From Parvibaculum sp040216885 (GTDB taxonomy: Bacteria > Pseudomonadota > Alphaproteobacteria > Parvibaculales > Parvibaculaceae): a stretch of DNA of 64,000 nt. The stretch is taken from NCBI GenBank assembly GCA_040216885.1, contig JAVJOG010000027.1:124001-188000 (forward strand). Direction: 5' to 3'. The translations under genes were made by a program, and so were the position numbers. This document shows positions 1 through 8,660 of the stretch, piece after piece; the stretch's first letter is position 1, and each line of letters begins with the position of its first letter. Under the pieces are notes generated by a model. That model worked only from the letters and a program-made list of their open reading frames with translations, was not told the DNA's origin and did not search any database.

Positions 1-330
1 CTCGGCGGGAACCTCGAGATCATCTCGCGCGCCCGCATCGAAATCAATGCGATGCGCCTTGCCGTACTTCAGGCCGCGCGCGCCATGGACGTATTGGGCA
101 ACAAGGAAGCCCGCGTCTATGTCAGCGCGGTAAAGGCGATGGTGCCGGAAAAAGTCTGTCTCATCATCGACCAGGCGATCCAGATGCACGGCGCCGCCGG
201 TATCTCGCAATGGACGCCGCTCGCCGACATGTATACCGACATGCGCCATCTGCGCTTTGCCGACGGTCCCGACGAAGTGCACCACATGGTCGTCGGTCGC
301 GCCGAAGTGCAGCGGCACGGTCTCTGGTAA
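1..330 (+). CDS. Acyl-CoA dehydrogenase, C-terminal fragment (5' end outside window)
   Basis: Open from the first base in frame 1, so only about the last 109 residues are present. They match the C-terminal helical domain of acyl-CoA dehydrogenases: the segment IQMHGAAGISQWTPLADMY is the family's FAD-contacting Q-x-HG-x-G stretch, followed by a short tail ending GLW. The enzyme would oxidise an acyl-CoA to the 2-enoyl-CoA and pass electrons to electron transfer flavoprotein, whose genes lie at 17179-18866. Substrate range cannot be judged from this fragment. A strong terminator follows directly, so the gene ends its transcript here. Confidence 0.85.
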   Translation, partial: LGGNLEIISRARIEINAMRLAVLQAARAMDVLGNKEARVYVSAVKAMVPEKVCLIIDQAIQMHGAAGISQWTPLADMYTDMRHLRFADGPDEVHHMVVGRAEVQRHGLW

Positions 331-360
331 GACCGGCGCCTAAACCGCACCGACTTGATA

Positions 361-397
361 AGCCGCCGCGTGGAATTTATCCGCGCGGCGGCTTTTT
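361..397 (+). terminator. Rho-independent terminator after the acyl-CoA dehydrogenase
   Basis: AGCCGCCGCG at 361-370 pairs perfectly with CGCGGCGGCT at 384-393 and runs into a T5 tract (393-397). It lies 30 bases past the stop codon and insulates ccr downstream. Confidence 0.85.
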
Positions 398-475
398 GCC
401 GTCGCCGAGCATGAACACGAAGCCTGTTCGGCCGGCGACATGCCGAAAAGTCGCGGGAATCCGCGGTTTCAACAC

Positions 476-513
476 CAAAATTTTGATATTGCAGCGCAAA
501 AAAGTCCTTGCGC
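476..513. promoter_or_regulatory. Palindromes in the ccr promoter region
   Basis: Two inverted repeats lie 60-100 bases before the ccr start: CAAAATTTTG at 476-485 and GCGCAA-N8-TTGCGC at 494-513. The surroundings are AT-richer than the neighbouring genes. A TetR-type activator (CcrR) is known to regulate ccr in Methylobacterium. Whether that or another regulator binds here is inference. A related TTGCGC-A-GCGCAA palindrome lies upstream of phaR. Confidence 0.4.
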
Positions 514-575
514 ACCCGGCGTCAAATGCCAATGATCCGCGCCGAACGGCATCGAACGGCGGACGAGGTGAAGTT

Positions 576-1841
<1,266 letters not shown>

Positions 1842-1860
1842 GGCCCCTGAAAAGGCCCGA

Positions 1861-1974
1861 CTGTCATCGAACTGTCAAAAAACTGTCACAAATGGACTTG
1901 TCCCCGGTCCGGCCCCGGGGATAAGCGCCACTTGTCCCCGGTGTGCGACGCACAAGCGAGGCCACTTATCCCCG
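1861..1974. repeat. Cluster of short repeats between convergent ccr and tauE
   Basis: Two unexplained repeat sets occupy this 3'-3' intergenic gap. CTGTCA occurs three times at exactly 11-base spacing (1861, 1872, 1883). An ACTTRTCCCCG motif occurs four times: 1896-1907 and 1930-1941 (+, TTGT form), 1915-1925 (inverted, TTAT form) and 1964-1974 (+, TTAT form). The first two form a hairpin with a ten-pair stem and no T tract. It resembles a REP-type or protein-binding repeat cluster. Confidence 0.5.
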
Positions 1975-2046
1975 ATTCCGTTTCGCAGCCGCGATAGGGT
2001 GGCCGCAAAAAAGTAATACCCGGTTTCGAGCGCCGCGCCGCGGCCC

Positions 2047-2841
2047 TCACAAAAACACCACCGCCCCCTGCCCCGCGACATAGAGCCCGATCGCGATGAC
2101 GAGGGCGGCGAACATCCGTGTAAGAAGCGCCTTGCGGGCGGCGAGGCGGCGGGCGAGCGCCGCCCCGAGTGCGGCACCGGCGAGACCGCCGGCCAGAAGC
2201 AGCGCCGCGGCATGCCAGTCGACAAGTCCGGCCAGCGCATAGGAGGAAGCGGTGGCAAGACCGAAGGCGGAAACCGAAACCAGCGACGAACCGACCGCGA
2301 AGAGGATCGGCATGTTGGTGGCGCCGATGAGCCCCGGCACGATGAGGAAGCCGCCGCCGATGCCGAAGAAGCCGGAGAGAAGACCGACCGCGAGCCCGTA
2401 GCCGATCAGCGACGGCAACAGCTTGCGCGCCGAGGCGCGGCCGAGATGCACATCGGCGTTGCCGCCATCGCCCTTGCGCAGGAACATCGAGACGCCGACG
2501 GCGATCATGACGAGGCCGAACAGCGCCAGCAGCAAATCGCCCTCGACCATCTTGCCGAGCCGCGCGCCGCCGAAAGCACCGAGAACGCCCGAGGCCGCGA
2601 AGACCAGCGCGCAGGGCCACTTGACCGTCTTCGCGCGGGCATGAAGGAAGACGCCGGCCAGCGCGTTGGCGCCGACCGCGACCGCACCGGTGCCGATCGC
2701 GACATGGGGCGAGGCGACGCCGACGACATAGACGAGGAGCGGCACGGCGAGAATGGAACCGCCGGCGCCGACCAGCCCGAGCGTCAGCCCGACAAGCGCG
2801 CCCGAGGCGAGCGCCAGCAGATCGGCGGCGGCAAATTCCAT
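2047..2841 (-). CDS. TauE/SafE-family sulfite/anion exporter
   Basis: A 264-residue polytopic membrane protein with about eight hydrophobic segments and the glycine-rich GLVGAGGSILAVPLL and GFFGIGGGFLIVPGL repeats that define the TauE/SafE family in its two homologous halves. Family members export sulfite, sulfonates or related anions. It sits 16 bases downstream of the rhodanese gene and in the operon of a BigR/SqrR-like repressor, so exporting sulfite made by persulfide oxidation is the likely job. The ORF extends upstream to 3015, but that part is an antisense shadow of the rhodanese gene; ATG 2841 begins the first membrane segment. Confidence 0.88.
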   Translation of the reverse strand: MEFAAADLLALASGALVGLTLGLVGAGGSILAVPLLVYVVGVASPHVAIGTGAVAVGANALAGVFLHARAKTVKWPCALVFAASGVLGAFGGARLGKMVEGDLLLALFGLVMIAVGVSMFLRKGDGGNADVHLGRASARKLLPSLIGYGLAVGLLSGFFGIGGGFLIVPGLIGATNMPILFAVGSSLVSVSAFGLATASSYALAGLVDWHAAALLLAGGLAGAALGAALARRLAARKALLTRMFAALVIAIGLYVAGQGAVVFL

Positions 2842-2857
2842 TTCCGCGCGTCCCCGC

Positions 2858-3397
2858 TTACGCCCGGAGCGCGCGGTTCCACGGCATGACGGCGAGGAGC
2901 CGCGCCATGCCGCAGAAGCCGGAGACGCCGGCGAACACAAGCCCCGCGCCGACAAAAGCGGAAAGCAGATAGAGGCCCGGATGGAGAGCCGCGCCGAGCA
3001 CAACGCCGATGACAACGAGCGAACCCGCCGCGATCTGCACCTGACGCATCAGTTCGAGCGGCTGGCCCTTGTCGACGGCGACGGGAAGCCCGGCCGCCTT
3101 CCATGCTTCGATGCCGCCTTCGAGAATATAGGCTTCGCAGAGACCGGCGGCCTCGGCGAGCTTTGCCGCATTGGCCTTGGTACGCATGCCGGACTTGCAG
3201 TGATAGACGAGAACGCCGCCTGAATTGTTCAAAGCCATGGGCGGAGCGGCGTCCGGCCCGAGCGCGGCGAGCGGTGCGTTGCGCGCGCCGGGAATGTGTT
3301 CGCGGGCGAACTCGTCGGCATCGCGCACATCGACGATGGCGGCGCCGCTTTGCGCCAGTGCCTTTGCTTCTTCGGGGGTGATGGTCTTGAGGGTCAT
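2858..3397 (-). CDS. Rhodanese domain plus DUF2892 membrane anchor (YgaP-like sulfurtransferase)
   Basis: 179 residues. Residues 1-107 are a rhodanese domain with the active-site loop CKSGMR, catalytic Cys67. Residues 115-175 are a DUF2892 module with two membrane segments. The same fusion occurs in E. coli YgaP, a membrane-bound thiosulfate sulfurtransferase. It likely moves sulfane sulfur between persulfides and acceptors at the inner membrane, beside the persulfide dioxygenase encoded divergently at 3872. It is the second gene of the repressor-rhodanese-tauE operon, 40 bases after the repressor stop. Confidence 0.9.
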   Translation of the reverse strand: MTLKTITPEEAKALAQSGAAIVDVRDADEFAREHIPGARNAPLAALGPDAAPPMALNNSGGVLVYHCKSGMRTKANAAKLAEAAGLCEAYILEGGIEAWKAAGLPVAVDKGQPLELMRQVQIAAGSLVVIGVVLGAALHPGLYLLSAFVGAGLVFAGVSGFCGMARLLAVMPWNRALRA

Positions 3398-3437
3398 CGT
3401 GTTTCTCCTTTGAGGCGCGGGACGCGCGCGGGGGCGC

Positions 3438-3749
3438 TCACGCGCAATAAATATCCTTCAGGGTTTTGAGAATCCGCGCCGCATCGGGATCGTCGATCCG
3501 GTAGTAGACGGTCTGCGATACCTTGCGCGTCGCGACGAGGCCGTCCTCGCGGAGTTTGGCCAGATGCTGCGACAGCGCCGACATGCCGAGACCGGCCTCG
3601 GCCGCCAGCTCGCCGACGCTGGCCTCGCCTTTGACGGCCAGCGCGCAAAGCACCAGCAGACGCTTTTCATTGGCGAGCAGGCGCAACATCCGCGCCGCCT
3701 CGCCGGCGCTTTCGGCCAGCATTGTCATGTCGCTCTTGATCATCCGCAT
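3438..3749 (-). CDS. bigR: ArsR-type persulfide-responsive repressor, BigR/SqrR-like
   Basis: A 103-residue winged helix-turn-helix protein of the ArsR family (recognition region around MSALSQHLAKLREDG). It has exactly two cysteines, Cys35 in LLVLCAL and Cys102 two residues from the end. This pair matches the two cysteines that BigR and SqrR use to form a di- or tetrasulfide bridge on sensing reactive sulfur, after which they release DNA. It is the first gene of its operon and is divergent from the persulfide dioxygenase. Two matching palindromes lie in the shared promoter, so autorepression together with repression of the dioxygenase is expected. The symbol is by homology of family and context. 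Confidence 0.85.
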   Translation of the reverse strand: MRMIKSDMTMLAESAGEAARMLRLLANEKRLLVLCALAVKGEASVGELAAEAGLGMSALSQHLAKLREDGLVATRKVSQTVYYRIDDPDAARILKTLKDIYCA

Positions 3750-3774
3750 CGTCCGGCCTCCGGCCCTGTAACGT

Positions 3775-3805
3775 TTTAGTTCTTGCTAAATTAGTTATTA
3801 CTAAT
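3775..3805. promoter_or_regulatory. Tandem BigR-type operators in the divergent sulfide promoter
   Basis: Two AT-rich palindromes of the same design abut: TTTAG-N6-CTAAA (3775-3790) and ATTAG-N6-CTAAT (3790-3805), sharing one base. They are the only AT-rich stretch in the gap and lie 26 bases from the repressor start and 67 from the dioxygenase start. AT-rich ATTAG..CTAAT-like palindromes are the known target type of BigR, so both transcripts are probably controlled here. Confidence 0.75.
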
Positions 3806-3871
3806 ATATATGTCAAGAGACAAACGGGGCCGCGGCGAAAGCCGGGCCGGAAACGAAGAAGGAGAACCCCC

Positions 3872-4762
3872 ATGAGCAACGCAAAAAAGCCGGAAATACA
3901 GGGCTTTTTCGATGAGGCCACCAATACGGTGAGCTATCTGGTGGTCGATCCGGCGAGCGGCGCTGCTGCCTTTGTCGACCCGGTGCTCGATTTCGACCCG
4001 AAATCGGGCAAGGTTTCGACGGCAAGCGCCGACCGGCTGCTTGCCGCCGCCGAAAAAGCAAAGGCGCGGATCGAATGGATCCTCGAGACGCACGCCCATG
4101 CCGACCATCTGTCGGCCGCGCAATATCTGAAAGCCAGGACCGGGGCAAAAATCGGCATCGGCGCGCATATAAACGATGTGCAGAAAATCTTCACGCCGGT
4201 CTTCAACCAGAAGGGACCGACCGACGGGCGCGAATTCGACCGTCTGTTCAAGGAAGGCGAAACCTTCGGCATCGGCGAACTGTGTGTGGAAGTGATCGCG
4301 ACGCCGGGACATACGCCGGCCTGCGTTTCCTACAAGATCGGCGACGCGGTGTTCGTCGGCGATACGCTGTTCATGCCCGATTACGGCACCGCACGGGCCG
4401 ACTTCCCCGGCGGCGACGCACGTACGCTCTATCGCTCGATACAAAAGCTGCTGGCGCTGCCCGGCGAGACGCGGCTCTTCCTCTGCCACGACTACAAGCC
4501 GGAAGGCCGCGACCATTATGTGTGGGAAACGACGGTGGCCGAGCAGCGCGCGGCGAACATCCATGTCCATGAAGGCGTGGACGAAGCGAGCTTCGTCGCC
4601 ATGCGCGAAAAGCGCGACGCGACGCTGGCCGCCCCCGTGCTGCTCTTGCCCTCGATCCAGGTCAATATCCGCGCCGGGCACGTGCCGCCGGCGGAAGACA
4701 ACGGCAAGCGGTATCTGAAAATCCCGCTGACGGTGCCGGCGGAAGCGAATGAGAGCCTTTAG
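3872..4762 (+). CDS. blh: Persulfide dioxygenase, Blh/ETHE1-type MBL-fold protein
   Basis: A 296-residue metallo-beta-lactamase-fold protein. The metal motif THAHADH gives His74, His76, Asp78 and His79. Later GHTPACVSY and CHDYKP supply the remaining ligands of the ETHE1/Blh subgroup, which uses a single iron to oxidise glutathione persulfide to sulfite and glutathione. The gene is divergent from the BigR-like repressor and reads from the doubled operator, preceded by AAGGAGAA. With the rhodanese and the TauE exporter it forms a complete route: persulfide capture, oxidation to sulfite and export. Confidence 0.9.
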   Translation: MSNAKKPEIQGFFDEATNTVSYLVVDPASGAAAFVDPVLDFDPKSGKVSTASADRLLAAAEKAKARIEWILETHAHADHLSAAQYLKARTGAKIGIGAHINDVQKIFTPVFNQKGPTDGREFDRLFKEGETFGIGELCVEVIATPGHTPACVSYKIGDAVFVGDTLFMPDYGTARADFPGGDARTLYRSIQKLLALPGETRLFLCHDYKPEGRDHYVWETTVAEQRAANIHVHEGVDEASFVAMREKRDATLAAPVLLLPSIQVNIRAGHVPPAEDNGKRYLKIPLTVPAEANESL

Positions 4763-4784
4763 GGACTCTCATTCGCCCTCCCCC

Positions 4785-7700
4785 TCAGAAGCGGAAGGTC
4801 AGCTCGGCCTTCACGCCGTGGTCCTGGCCGTCGGAGCCGTATTCGCCGGCATAGCCGAGCGTCAGCACGGTCTGTGCGCCGAGGCGGATGTCGGCGCCGG
4901 CTTCGAACGCCAGCGCGTTTTCCGAGATCGGTGCGCCGGCAACCGTGAACGACGCGGCGGGCGCCGAGGCGAAGGCGGCCCGCGAAGTCGGCTCGACATC
5001 GCCAAAGGCATGACGCCAGGCCAGAGAACCGTGAAGCGCGACGTTTTCGCTTTCGCGCCGCGCCCTGAGACCGACCGTCGATATGCCGGTCGTGTTACTG
5101 GAACCGGCAACCGTAAGCGCCGCCGGACCGCCGGTCTCGGTGAAGCCGTCGGTCTCGACATGAACAACCGCCAGTCCGGCAAAGGGCGTGAACACCACCG
5201 GACCGCGCGCAAGATCGGTGCCGATTTCGGCGGCGGCCTGCATGACGTGGGCGTCGTAGTCCGCATTCAGGCGGTTGGTGATGCCGCCGACAACGACGGT
5301 GCGATCGGTTTCCGCCTGCTGATAGGCATAGGCAAGCGTGCCTCCGAGATCGAACGCGCCGAGTTTCGCGCCGGCATAGCCCGCGATGTGGAAATTGTCG
5401 CTCTCGCCTGACGAACGCCGCGCATCGACATCGAAGGTGGATCGGCTGTAGCCGAGCGCGAGACCGACGCGGATGTCGCCAACCGCCTTGTCGGCGCCGC
5501 CGAGAAATCCGCCGGATGTGCGGTCGACCGACGCCGCATTGCCGTTGCCGTCGGTTTCGCCCCATGAACCGAAAGCATGACCCCAGACGACGGGTCCGTC
5601 GCCTGAAATCGTTCCGTCGCCGGCGGCAGGCGCCTGCGCCAGCGCTGCCGATTGAGAACCGCCGCCGAACAGCGCCCGGAGACGCGCCAGCAGTGCTTCA
5701 CGAATTTGCTGCGCCGAGTGGAAGAAGGCGGTTTTGGCACTGGCATGGATTTCGCCCGACAGCGCGTCGAAGGCGGCGCGCGCTTCCTCATCGGTCATCA
5801 CCAGTATTTCGTCGTAGATGTCATTGCCGCCGCCCAGCGCATCGGCCGCGCCCGCGACGCTGCGCTGGTTGGGCGTGTGCGCCACGTCCTGGAAGGCCGC
5901 GACGAGATCGAGCGTCAGGAAGACATTGTTGGTGTCGTAGCTGAGTGTCGGCGACAGGAAGGCGAAGTTCGACGTGACGTCGTCGAAGGCGCCGACGACA
6001 TCGTTGGCGGTGAGGATCGTGTAGAGCGTGCTTGGCGCATAGTCGCCCGCTCCGGCGAAGACGCGCACCGTGCCGCCATTGATCGTTGCTTCGTTGTCGA
6101 CCTGCAGCAGATCGCTGTTGCCGTCCGCATCGACCTCGACATCGAAGAAAGTGCCGGCGGCGAAGGTGACATTGTCGGCCTGAAGCGTGCCGATGGAATT
6201 GCCCGGCGCGACCGCGCCGCCGACCATCACATTGATCGAGCCGGTGACGGTGCCGCTGCCGCCGAGTGTGCCGTCGATGGAAACCGAGACGTCGGGCAGG
6301 ACGCCGTTGACCAGCAATGCGCCCTCCTGGACCGAGGCGCCGCCGGTCAGCGTGTTGATGCCCGACAGGATCAATATGCCGGTGCCGGTCTTGGTCAGCG
6401 AACCGCCGATGCCCGAAATGATGCCCGAAACCTCGGTCGATTGGTTGTTGCCGCCGACGACAAGTTCCTTGCCGAGCCCGAGCGTGAAATCGCCGGCGCC
6501 GGCGATCGAGCCGACTTCGAGACTGGCCGCGACGATATTCTCCGTGGTGAAGAGGCCGCCCGCCTCGACGATGAACTGCGCCGTGCCGCCCGTCGCCGCA
6601 TTGTGGAAATCGACTGTTGCGCCATTTGTCGTGGTGATGACGGCGTCGCCCGCCGAAGCCGTGTCGCGGAAGAAGAGATCGCCTTCATTCTCGATTTCGG
6701 CGCTGCCGGCGGTGGAACTCTGCGTGAACTCGGCCATGCTGTTGTTGACGATGACGGCGGTGCCGCCGCTGGCCGAACCGGAGAAGGTCAGAACCTCGTT
6801 GTTTTCGATGCTCGCTTCGTCCGCCGAACTGTCGTCTGTGAAAGCGAGCCCACCATTGTTGATGAAGCTGGCGCTGCCCGCCGTCGATGAATTGTAGAAG
6901 CGCGTGCTGCCATCGGCGGTGTTGGTGATTTCGGCGGTGCCGGCCGTCGAATTGTCCTCGAAGTCGATATAGCCGCCGACTTCGACGGTGGCGGCACCCG
7001 CGCTGGCATTGCCGCGAAAATAAAGCTCGGCATAGCCGACGCCGTCGCCCTGGACGTCGATTTCGGCATCGCCAGCCGAGCTGTCGTCGTCGAAGACGCC
7101 GACCGCGTCCTGCTCGAAGATCAGTTCGGCGGTGCCTGCAAGGGCATCGGCGATGAAATTGAGGACGCCGCCCGCCCTGGTCGTGATCGTCGCGTCGCCC
7201 GCCGTGCTGTCATCCTCGAAGTTGACTTCGCCGTCATTGACGATTTCGGACGTACCGGCGCTCGACTGTGCAACGAAGTCGGCGATGCCCGCTGCGTCGT
7301 TGTTGACGGTGGCGCTGCCGGCCGTGGCTTCCGTCGAGAAGATCAGACGGTCAGCATTGTTGATGGTCGCGCCATCGGCGCTCGACATGCCGTCGAACAG
7401 AACCGCGCCGTCGAGAATATCGATCTGCGCTGTGCCGCCGGTCGCGTCATCGGAGAATTGCAGTTCGCCGTCATCGTCGACGGTGATCGTTGCGCCACCC
7501 GCCGTCGCATCACCGCTGACATAGACATAGCCCTCGGTGGTGATGTCGGCCGTGCCCATCGTGGCATTGCCCTCGAAATAGATCGTGCGATTGGTCGCGT
7601 TCGTGATCGTCGACCCGCCGGCGCTGGCATTGCCCTCGAAGAGGACGGTGCCGGCGATATTGTCGATCTCCGCCGTACCCGCCGTCGCATCGTTGGTGAA

Positions 7701-8519
7701 GTTGAGTTGCCCGCTGTTGGCGATGTCGGAGGTACCGGCGGTCGCATCGTCCCGAAAATTCGTCGTGCTGCCAACCTGAAGCGTCAGCGAAGCATCGCCC
7801 GCGCTGGCATCCTCCTCGAAGTTCAGCGTGGCGGCATTGTCGATCGCCGCCGTGCCGCCGGTGCTGCTGCCGCTGAACGCCATGTAGCCGTCATTGTCGA
7901 TGGTGGACGCGCCGGCGCTGGACGAATCGTAAAAGAGCAGCGACCCGAGAGCATTGTTGACAATACTGGCGTTGCTGGCGGTCGAGGTTTCGTCGAATTG
8001 GAGCAGATTGTCGTTGCTGAACGAGCCACCACCGGCCGAGCTGCTGTCCTGGAAGATGACGAAGCCGAGAATGTTGAACTGCGTGTCGGTGCCGGCGGTC
8101 GAATTGTTGCGGAAGCCTATGCCGGTGCTGAGACCCGTAGCGATATTGAAAGTCTGTGTCTGGACGTCATTGTTGACGATGCCGTCGCCGTCGAAAAAGA
8201 AACGGGCGCTCGCATTCAGGTTGATGGTGAAGGCATCGGACGGGTTGCCGAAGGTGATGCTGTCGAGCGTATGGATGCCGTTGACGCCGATGGTGGTCTC
8301 GGTCGAATTGCCGAAGGTGATCGCGCCATCGGGAACGCTCGGATTGCTCGACCAGTTGAGGCCGCTGTTCCAGCTGCTGTTGGCGGGATTGGCCAGCCAT
8401 TGCCCGTCGACCGCCAAAGCCGGTCCCGACATCAGCGCCAGCGCCGCCGTCGTCGCCATCAACTTGCCGCGCCGCTCGCGCCGCGCCGCCGCCATTTTCC
8501 GTTCGACCGACTTGCCCAT
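4785..8519 (-). CDS. Large autotransporter adhesin with about 26 STAG-type passenger repeats
   Basis: A 1244-residue type Va secreted surface protein. Residues 1-36 form an extended signal peptide ending PALA. Roughly residues 115-700 are a run of about 26 imperfect units of 19-22 residues, each with a core like F-x-D-x-STAG-x-A-x-I-x-N, which should stack as a beta-helix. A PATR-like segment follows (TKTGTGILILSGINTLTGG). Residues from about 977 to the end, starting VVWGHAFGSW, are the outer-membrane beta-barrel and finish with the required aromatic residue (TFRF). The ligand is unknown; adhesion or biofilm is inferred from architecture. The preceding gene on the same strand encodes a LuxR-type regulator, with a 24-bp palindrome between them. 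Confidence 0.9.
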   Translation of the reverse strand: MGKSVERKMAAARRERRGKLMATTAALALMSGPALAVDGQWLANPANSSWNSGLNWSSNPSVPDGAITFGNSTETTIGVNGIHTLDSITFGNPSDAFTINLNASARFFFDGDGIVNNDVQTQTFNIATGLSTGIGFRNNSTAGTDTQFNILGFVIFQDSSSAGGGSFSNDNLLQFDETSTASNASIVNNALGSLLFYDSSSAGASTIDNDGYMAFSGSSTGGTAAIDNAATLNFEEDASAGDASLTLQVGSTTNFRDDATAGTSDIANSGQLNFTNDATAGTAEIDNIAGTVLFEGNASAGGSTITNATNRTIYFEGNATMGTADITTEGYVYVSGDATAGGATITVDDDGELQFSDDATGGTAQIDILDGAVLFDGMSSADGATINNADRLIFSTEATAGSATVNNDAAGIADFVAQSSAGTSEIVNDGEVNFEDDSTAGDATITTRAGGVLNFIADALAGTAELIFEQDAVGVFDDDSSAGDAEIDVQGDGVGYAELYFRGNASAGAATVEVGGYIDFEDNSTAGTAEITNTADGSTRFYNSSTAGSASFINNGGLAFTDDSSADEASIENNEVLTFSGSASGGTAVIVNNSMAEFTQSSTAGSAEIENEGDLFFRDTASAGDAVITTTNGATVDFHNAATGGTAQFIVEAGGLFTTENIVAASLEVGSIAGAGDFTLGLGKELVVGGNNQSTEVSGIISGIGGSLTKTGTGILILSGINTLTGGASVQEGALLVNGVLPDVSVSIDGTLGGSGTVTGSINVMVGGAVAPGNSIGTLQADNVTFAAGTFFDVEVDADGNSDLLQVDNEATINGGTVRVFAGAGDYAPSTLYTILTANDVVGAFDDVTSNFAFLSPTLSYDTNNVFLTLDLVAAFQDVAHTPNQRSVAGAADALGGGNDIYDEILVMTDEEARAAFDALSGEIHASAKTAFFHSAQQIREALLARLRALFGGGSQSAALAQAPAAGDGTISGDGPVVWGHAFGSWGETDGNGNAASVDRTSGGFLGGADKAVGDIRVGLALGYSRSTFDVDARRSSGESDNFHIAGYAGAKLGAFDLGGTLAYAYQQAETDRTVVVGGITNRLNADYDAHVMQAAAEIGTDLARGPVVFTPFAGLAVVHVETDGFTETGGPAALTVAGSSNTTGISTVGLRARRESENVALHGSLAWRHAFGDVEPTSRAAFASAPAASFTVAGAPISENALAFEAGADIRLGAQTVLTLGYAGEYGSDGQDHGVKAELTFRF

Positions 8520-8610
8520 CTTTCACAACCCCCACCAGCCGCGCGGGCGCGACAGGCGCCCGCTCACGGAAATTTCGATGGGCGGATTAAGGACCGGGAG
8601 CGGCAAGGCC

Positions 8611-8634
8611 CGCATACCCCGGATGGGGTATGCG
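8611..8634. promoter_or_regulatory. Perfect 24-bp palindrome upstream of the autotransporter
   Basis: CGCATACCCC (8611-8620) and GGGGTATGCG (8625-8634) are exact inverse complements around GGAT. It lies 92 bases before the autotransporter start and 27 past the regulator's stop. No T tract follows on either strand, which argues for an operator rather than a terminator. The length suits a dimeric LuxR-type protein; the neighbour encoded at 8661-10436 is a candidate. Confidence 0.6.
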
Positions 8635-8660
8635 CGGTCCGGGACGGAAAAGGGATGGAA

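Noticed and set aside
1898..1974. TTATCCCC/TTGTCCCC as a DnaA-box cluster or replication origin
   Set aside because: The motif ends CCCCG rather than CCACA, and no origin-type AT-rich region or dnaA-type gene is near.
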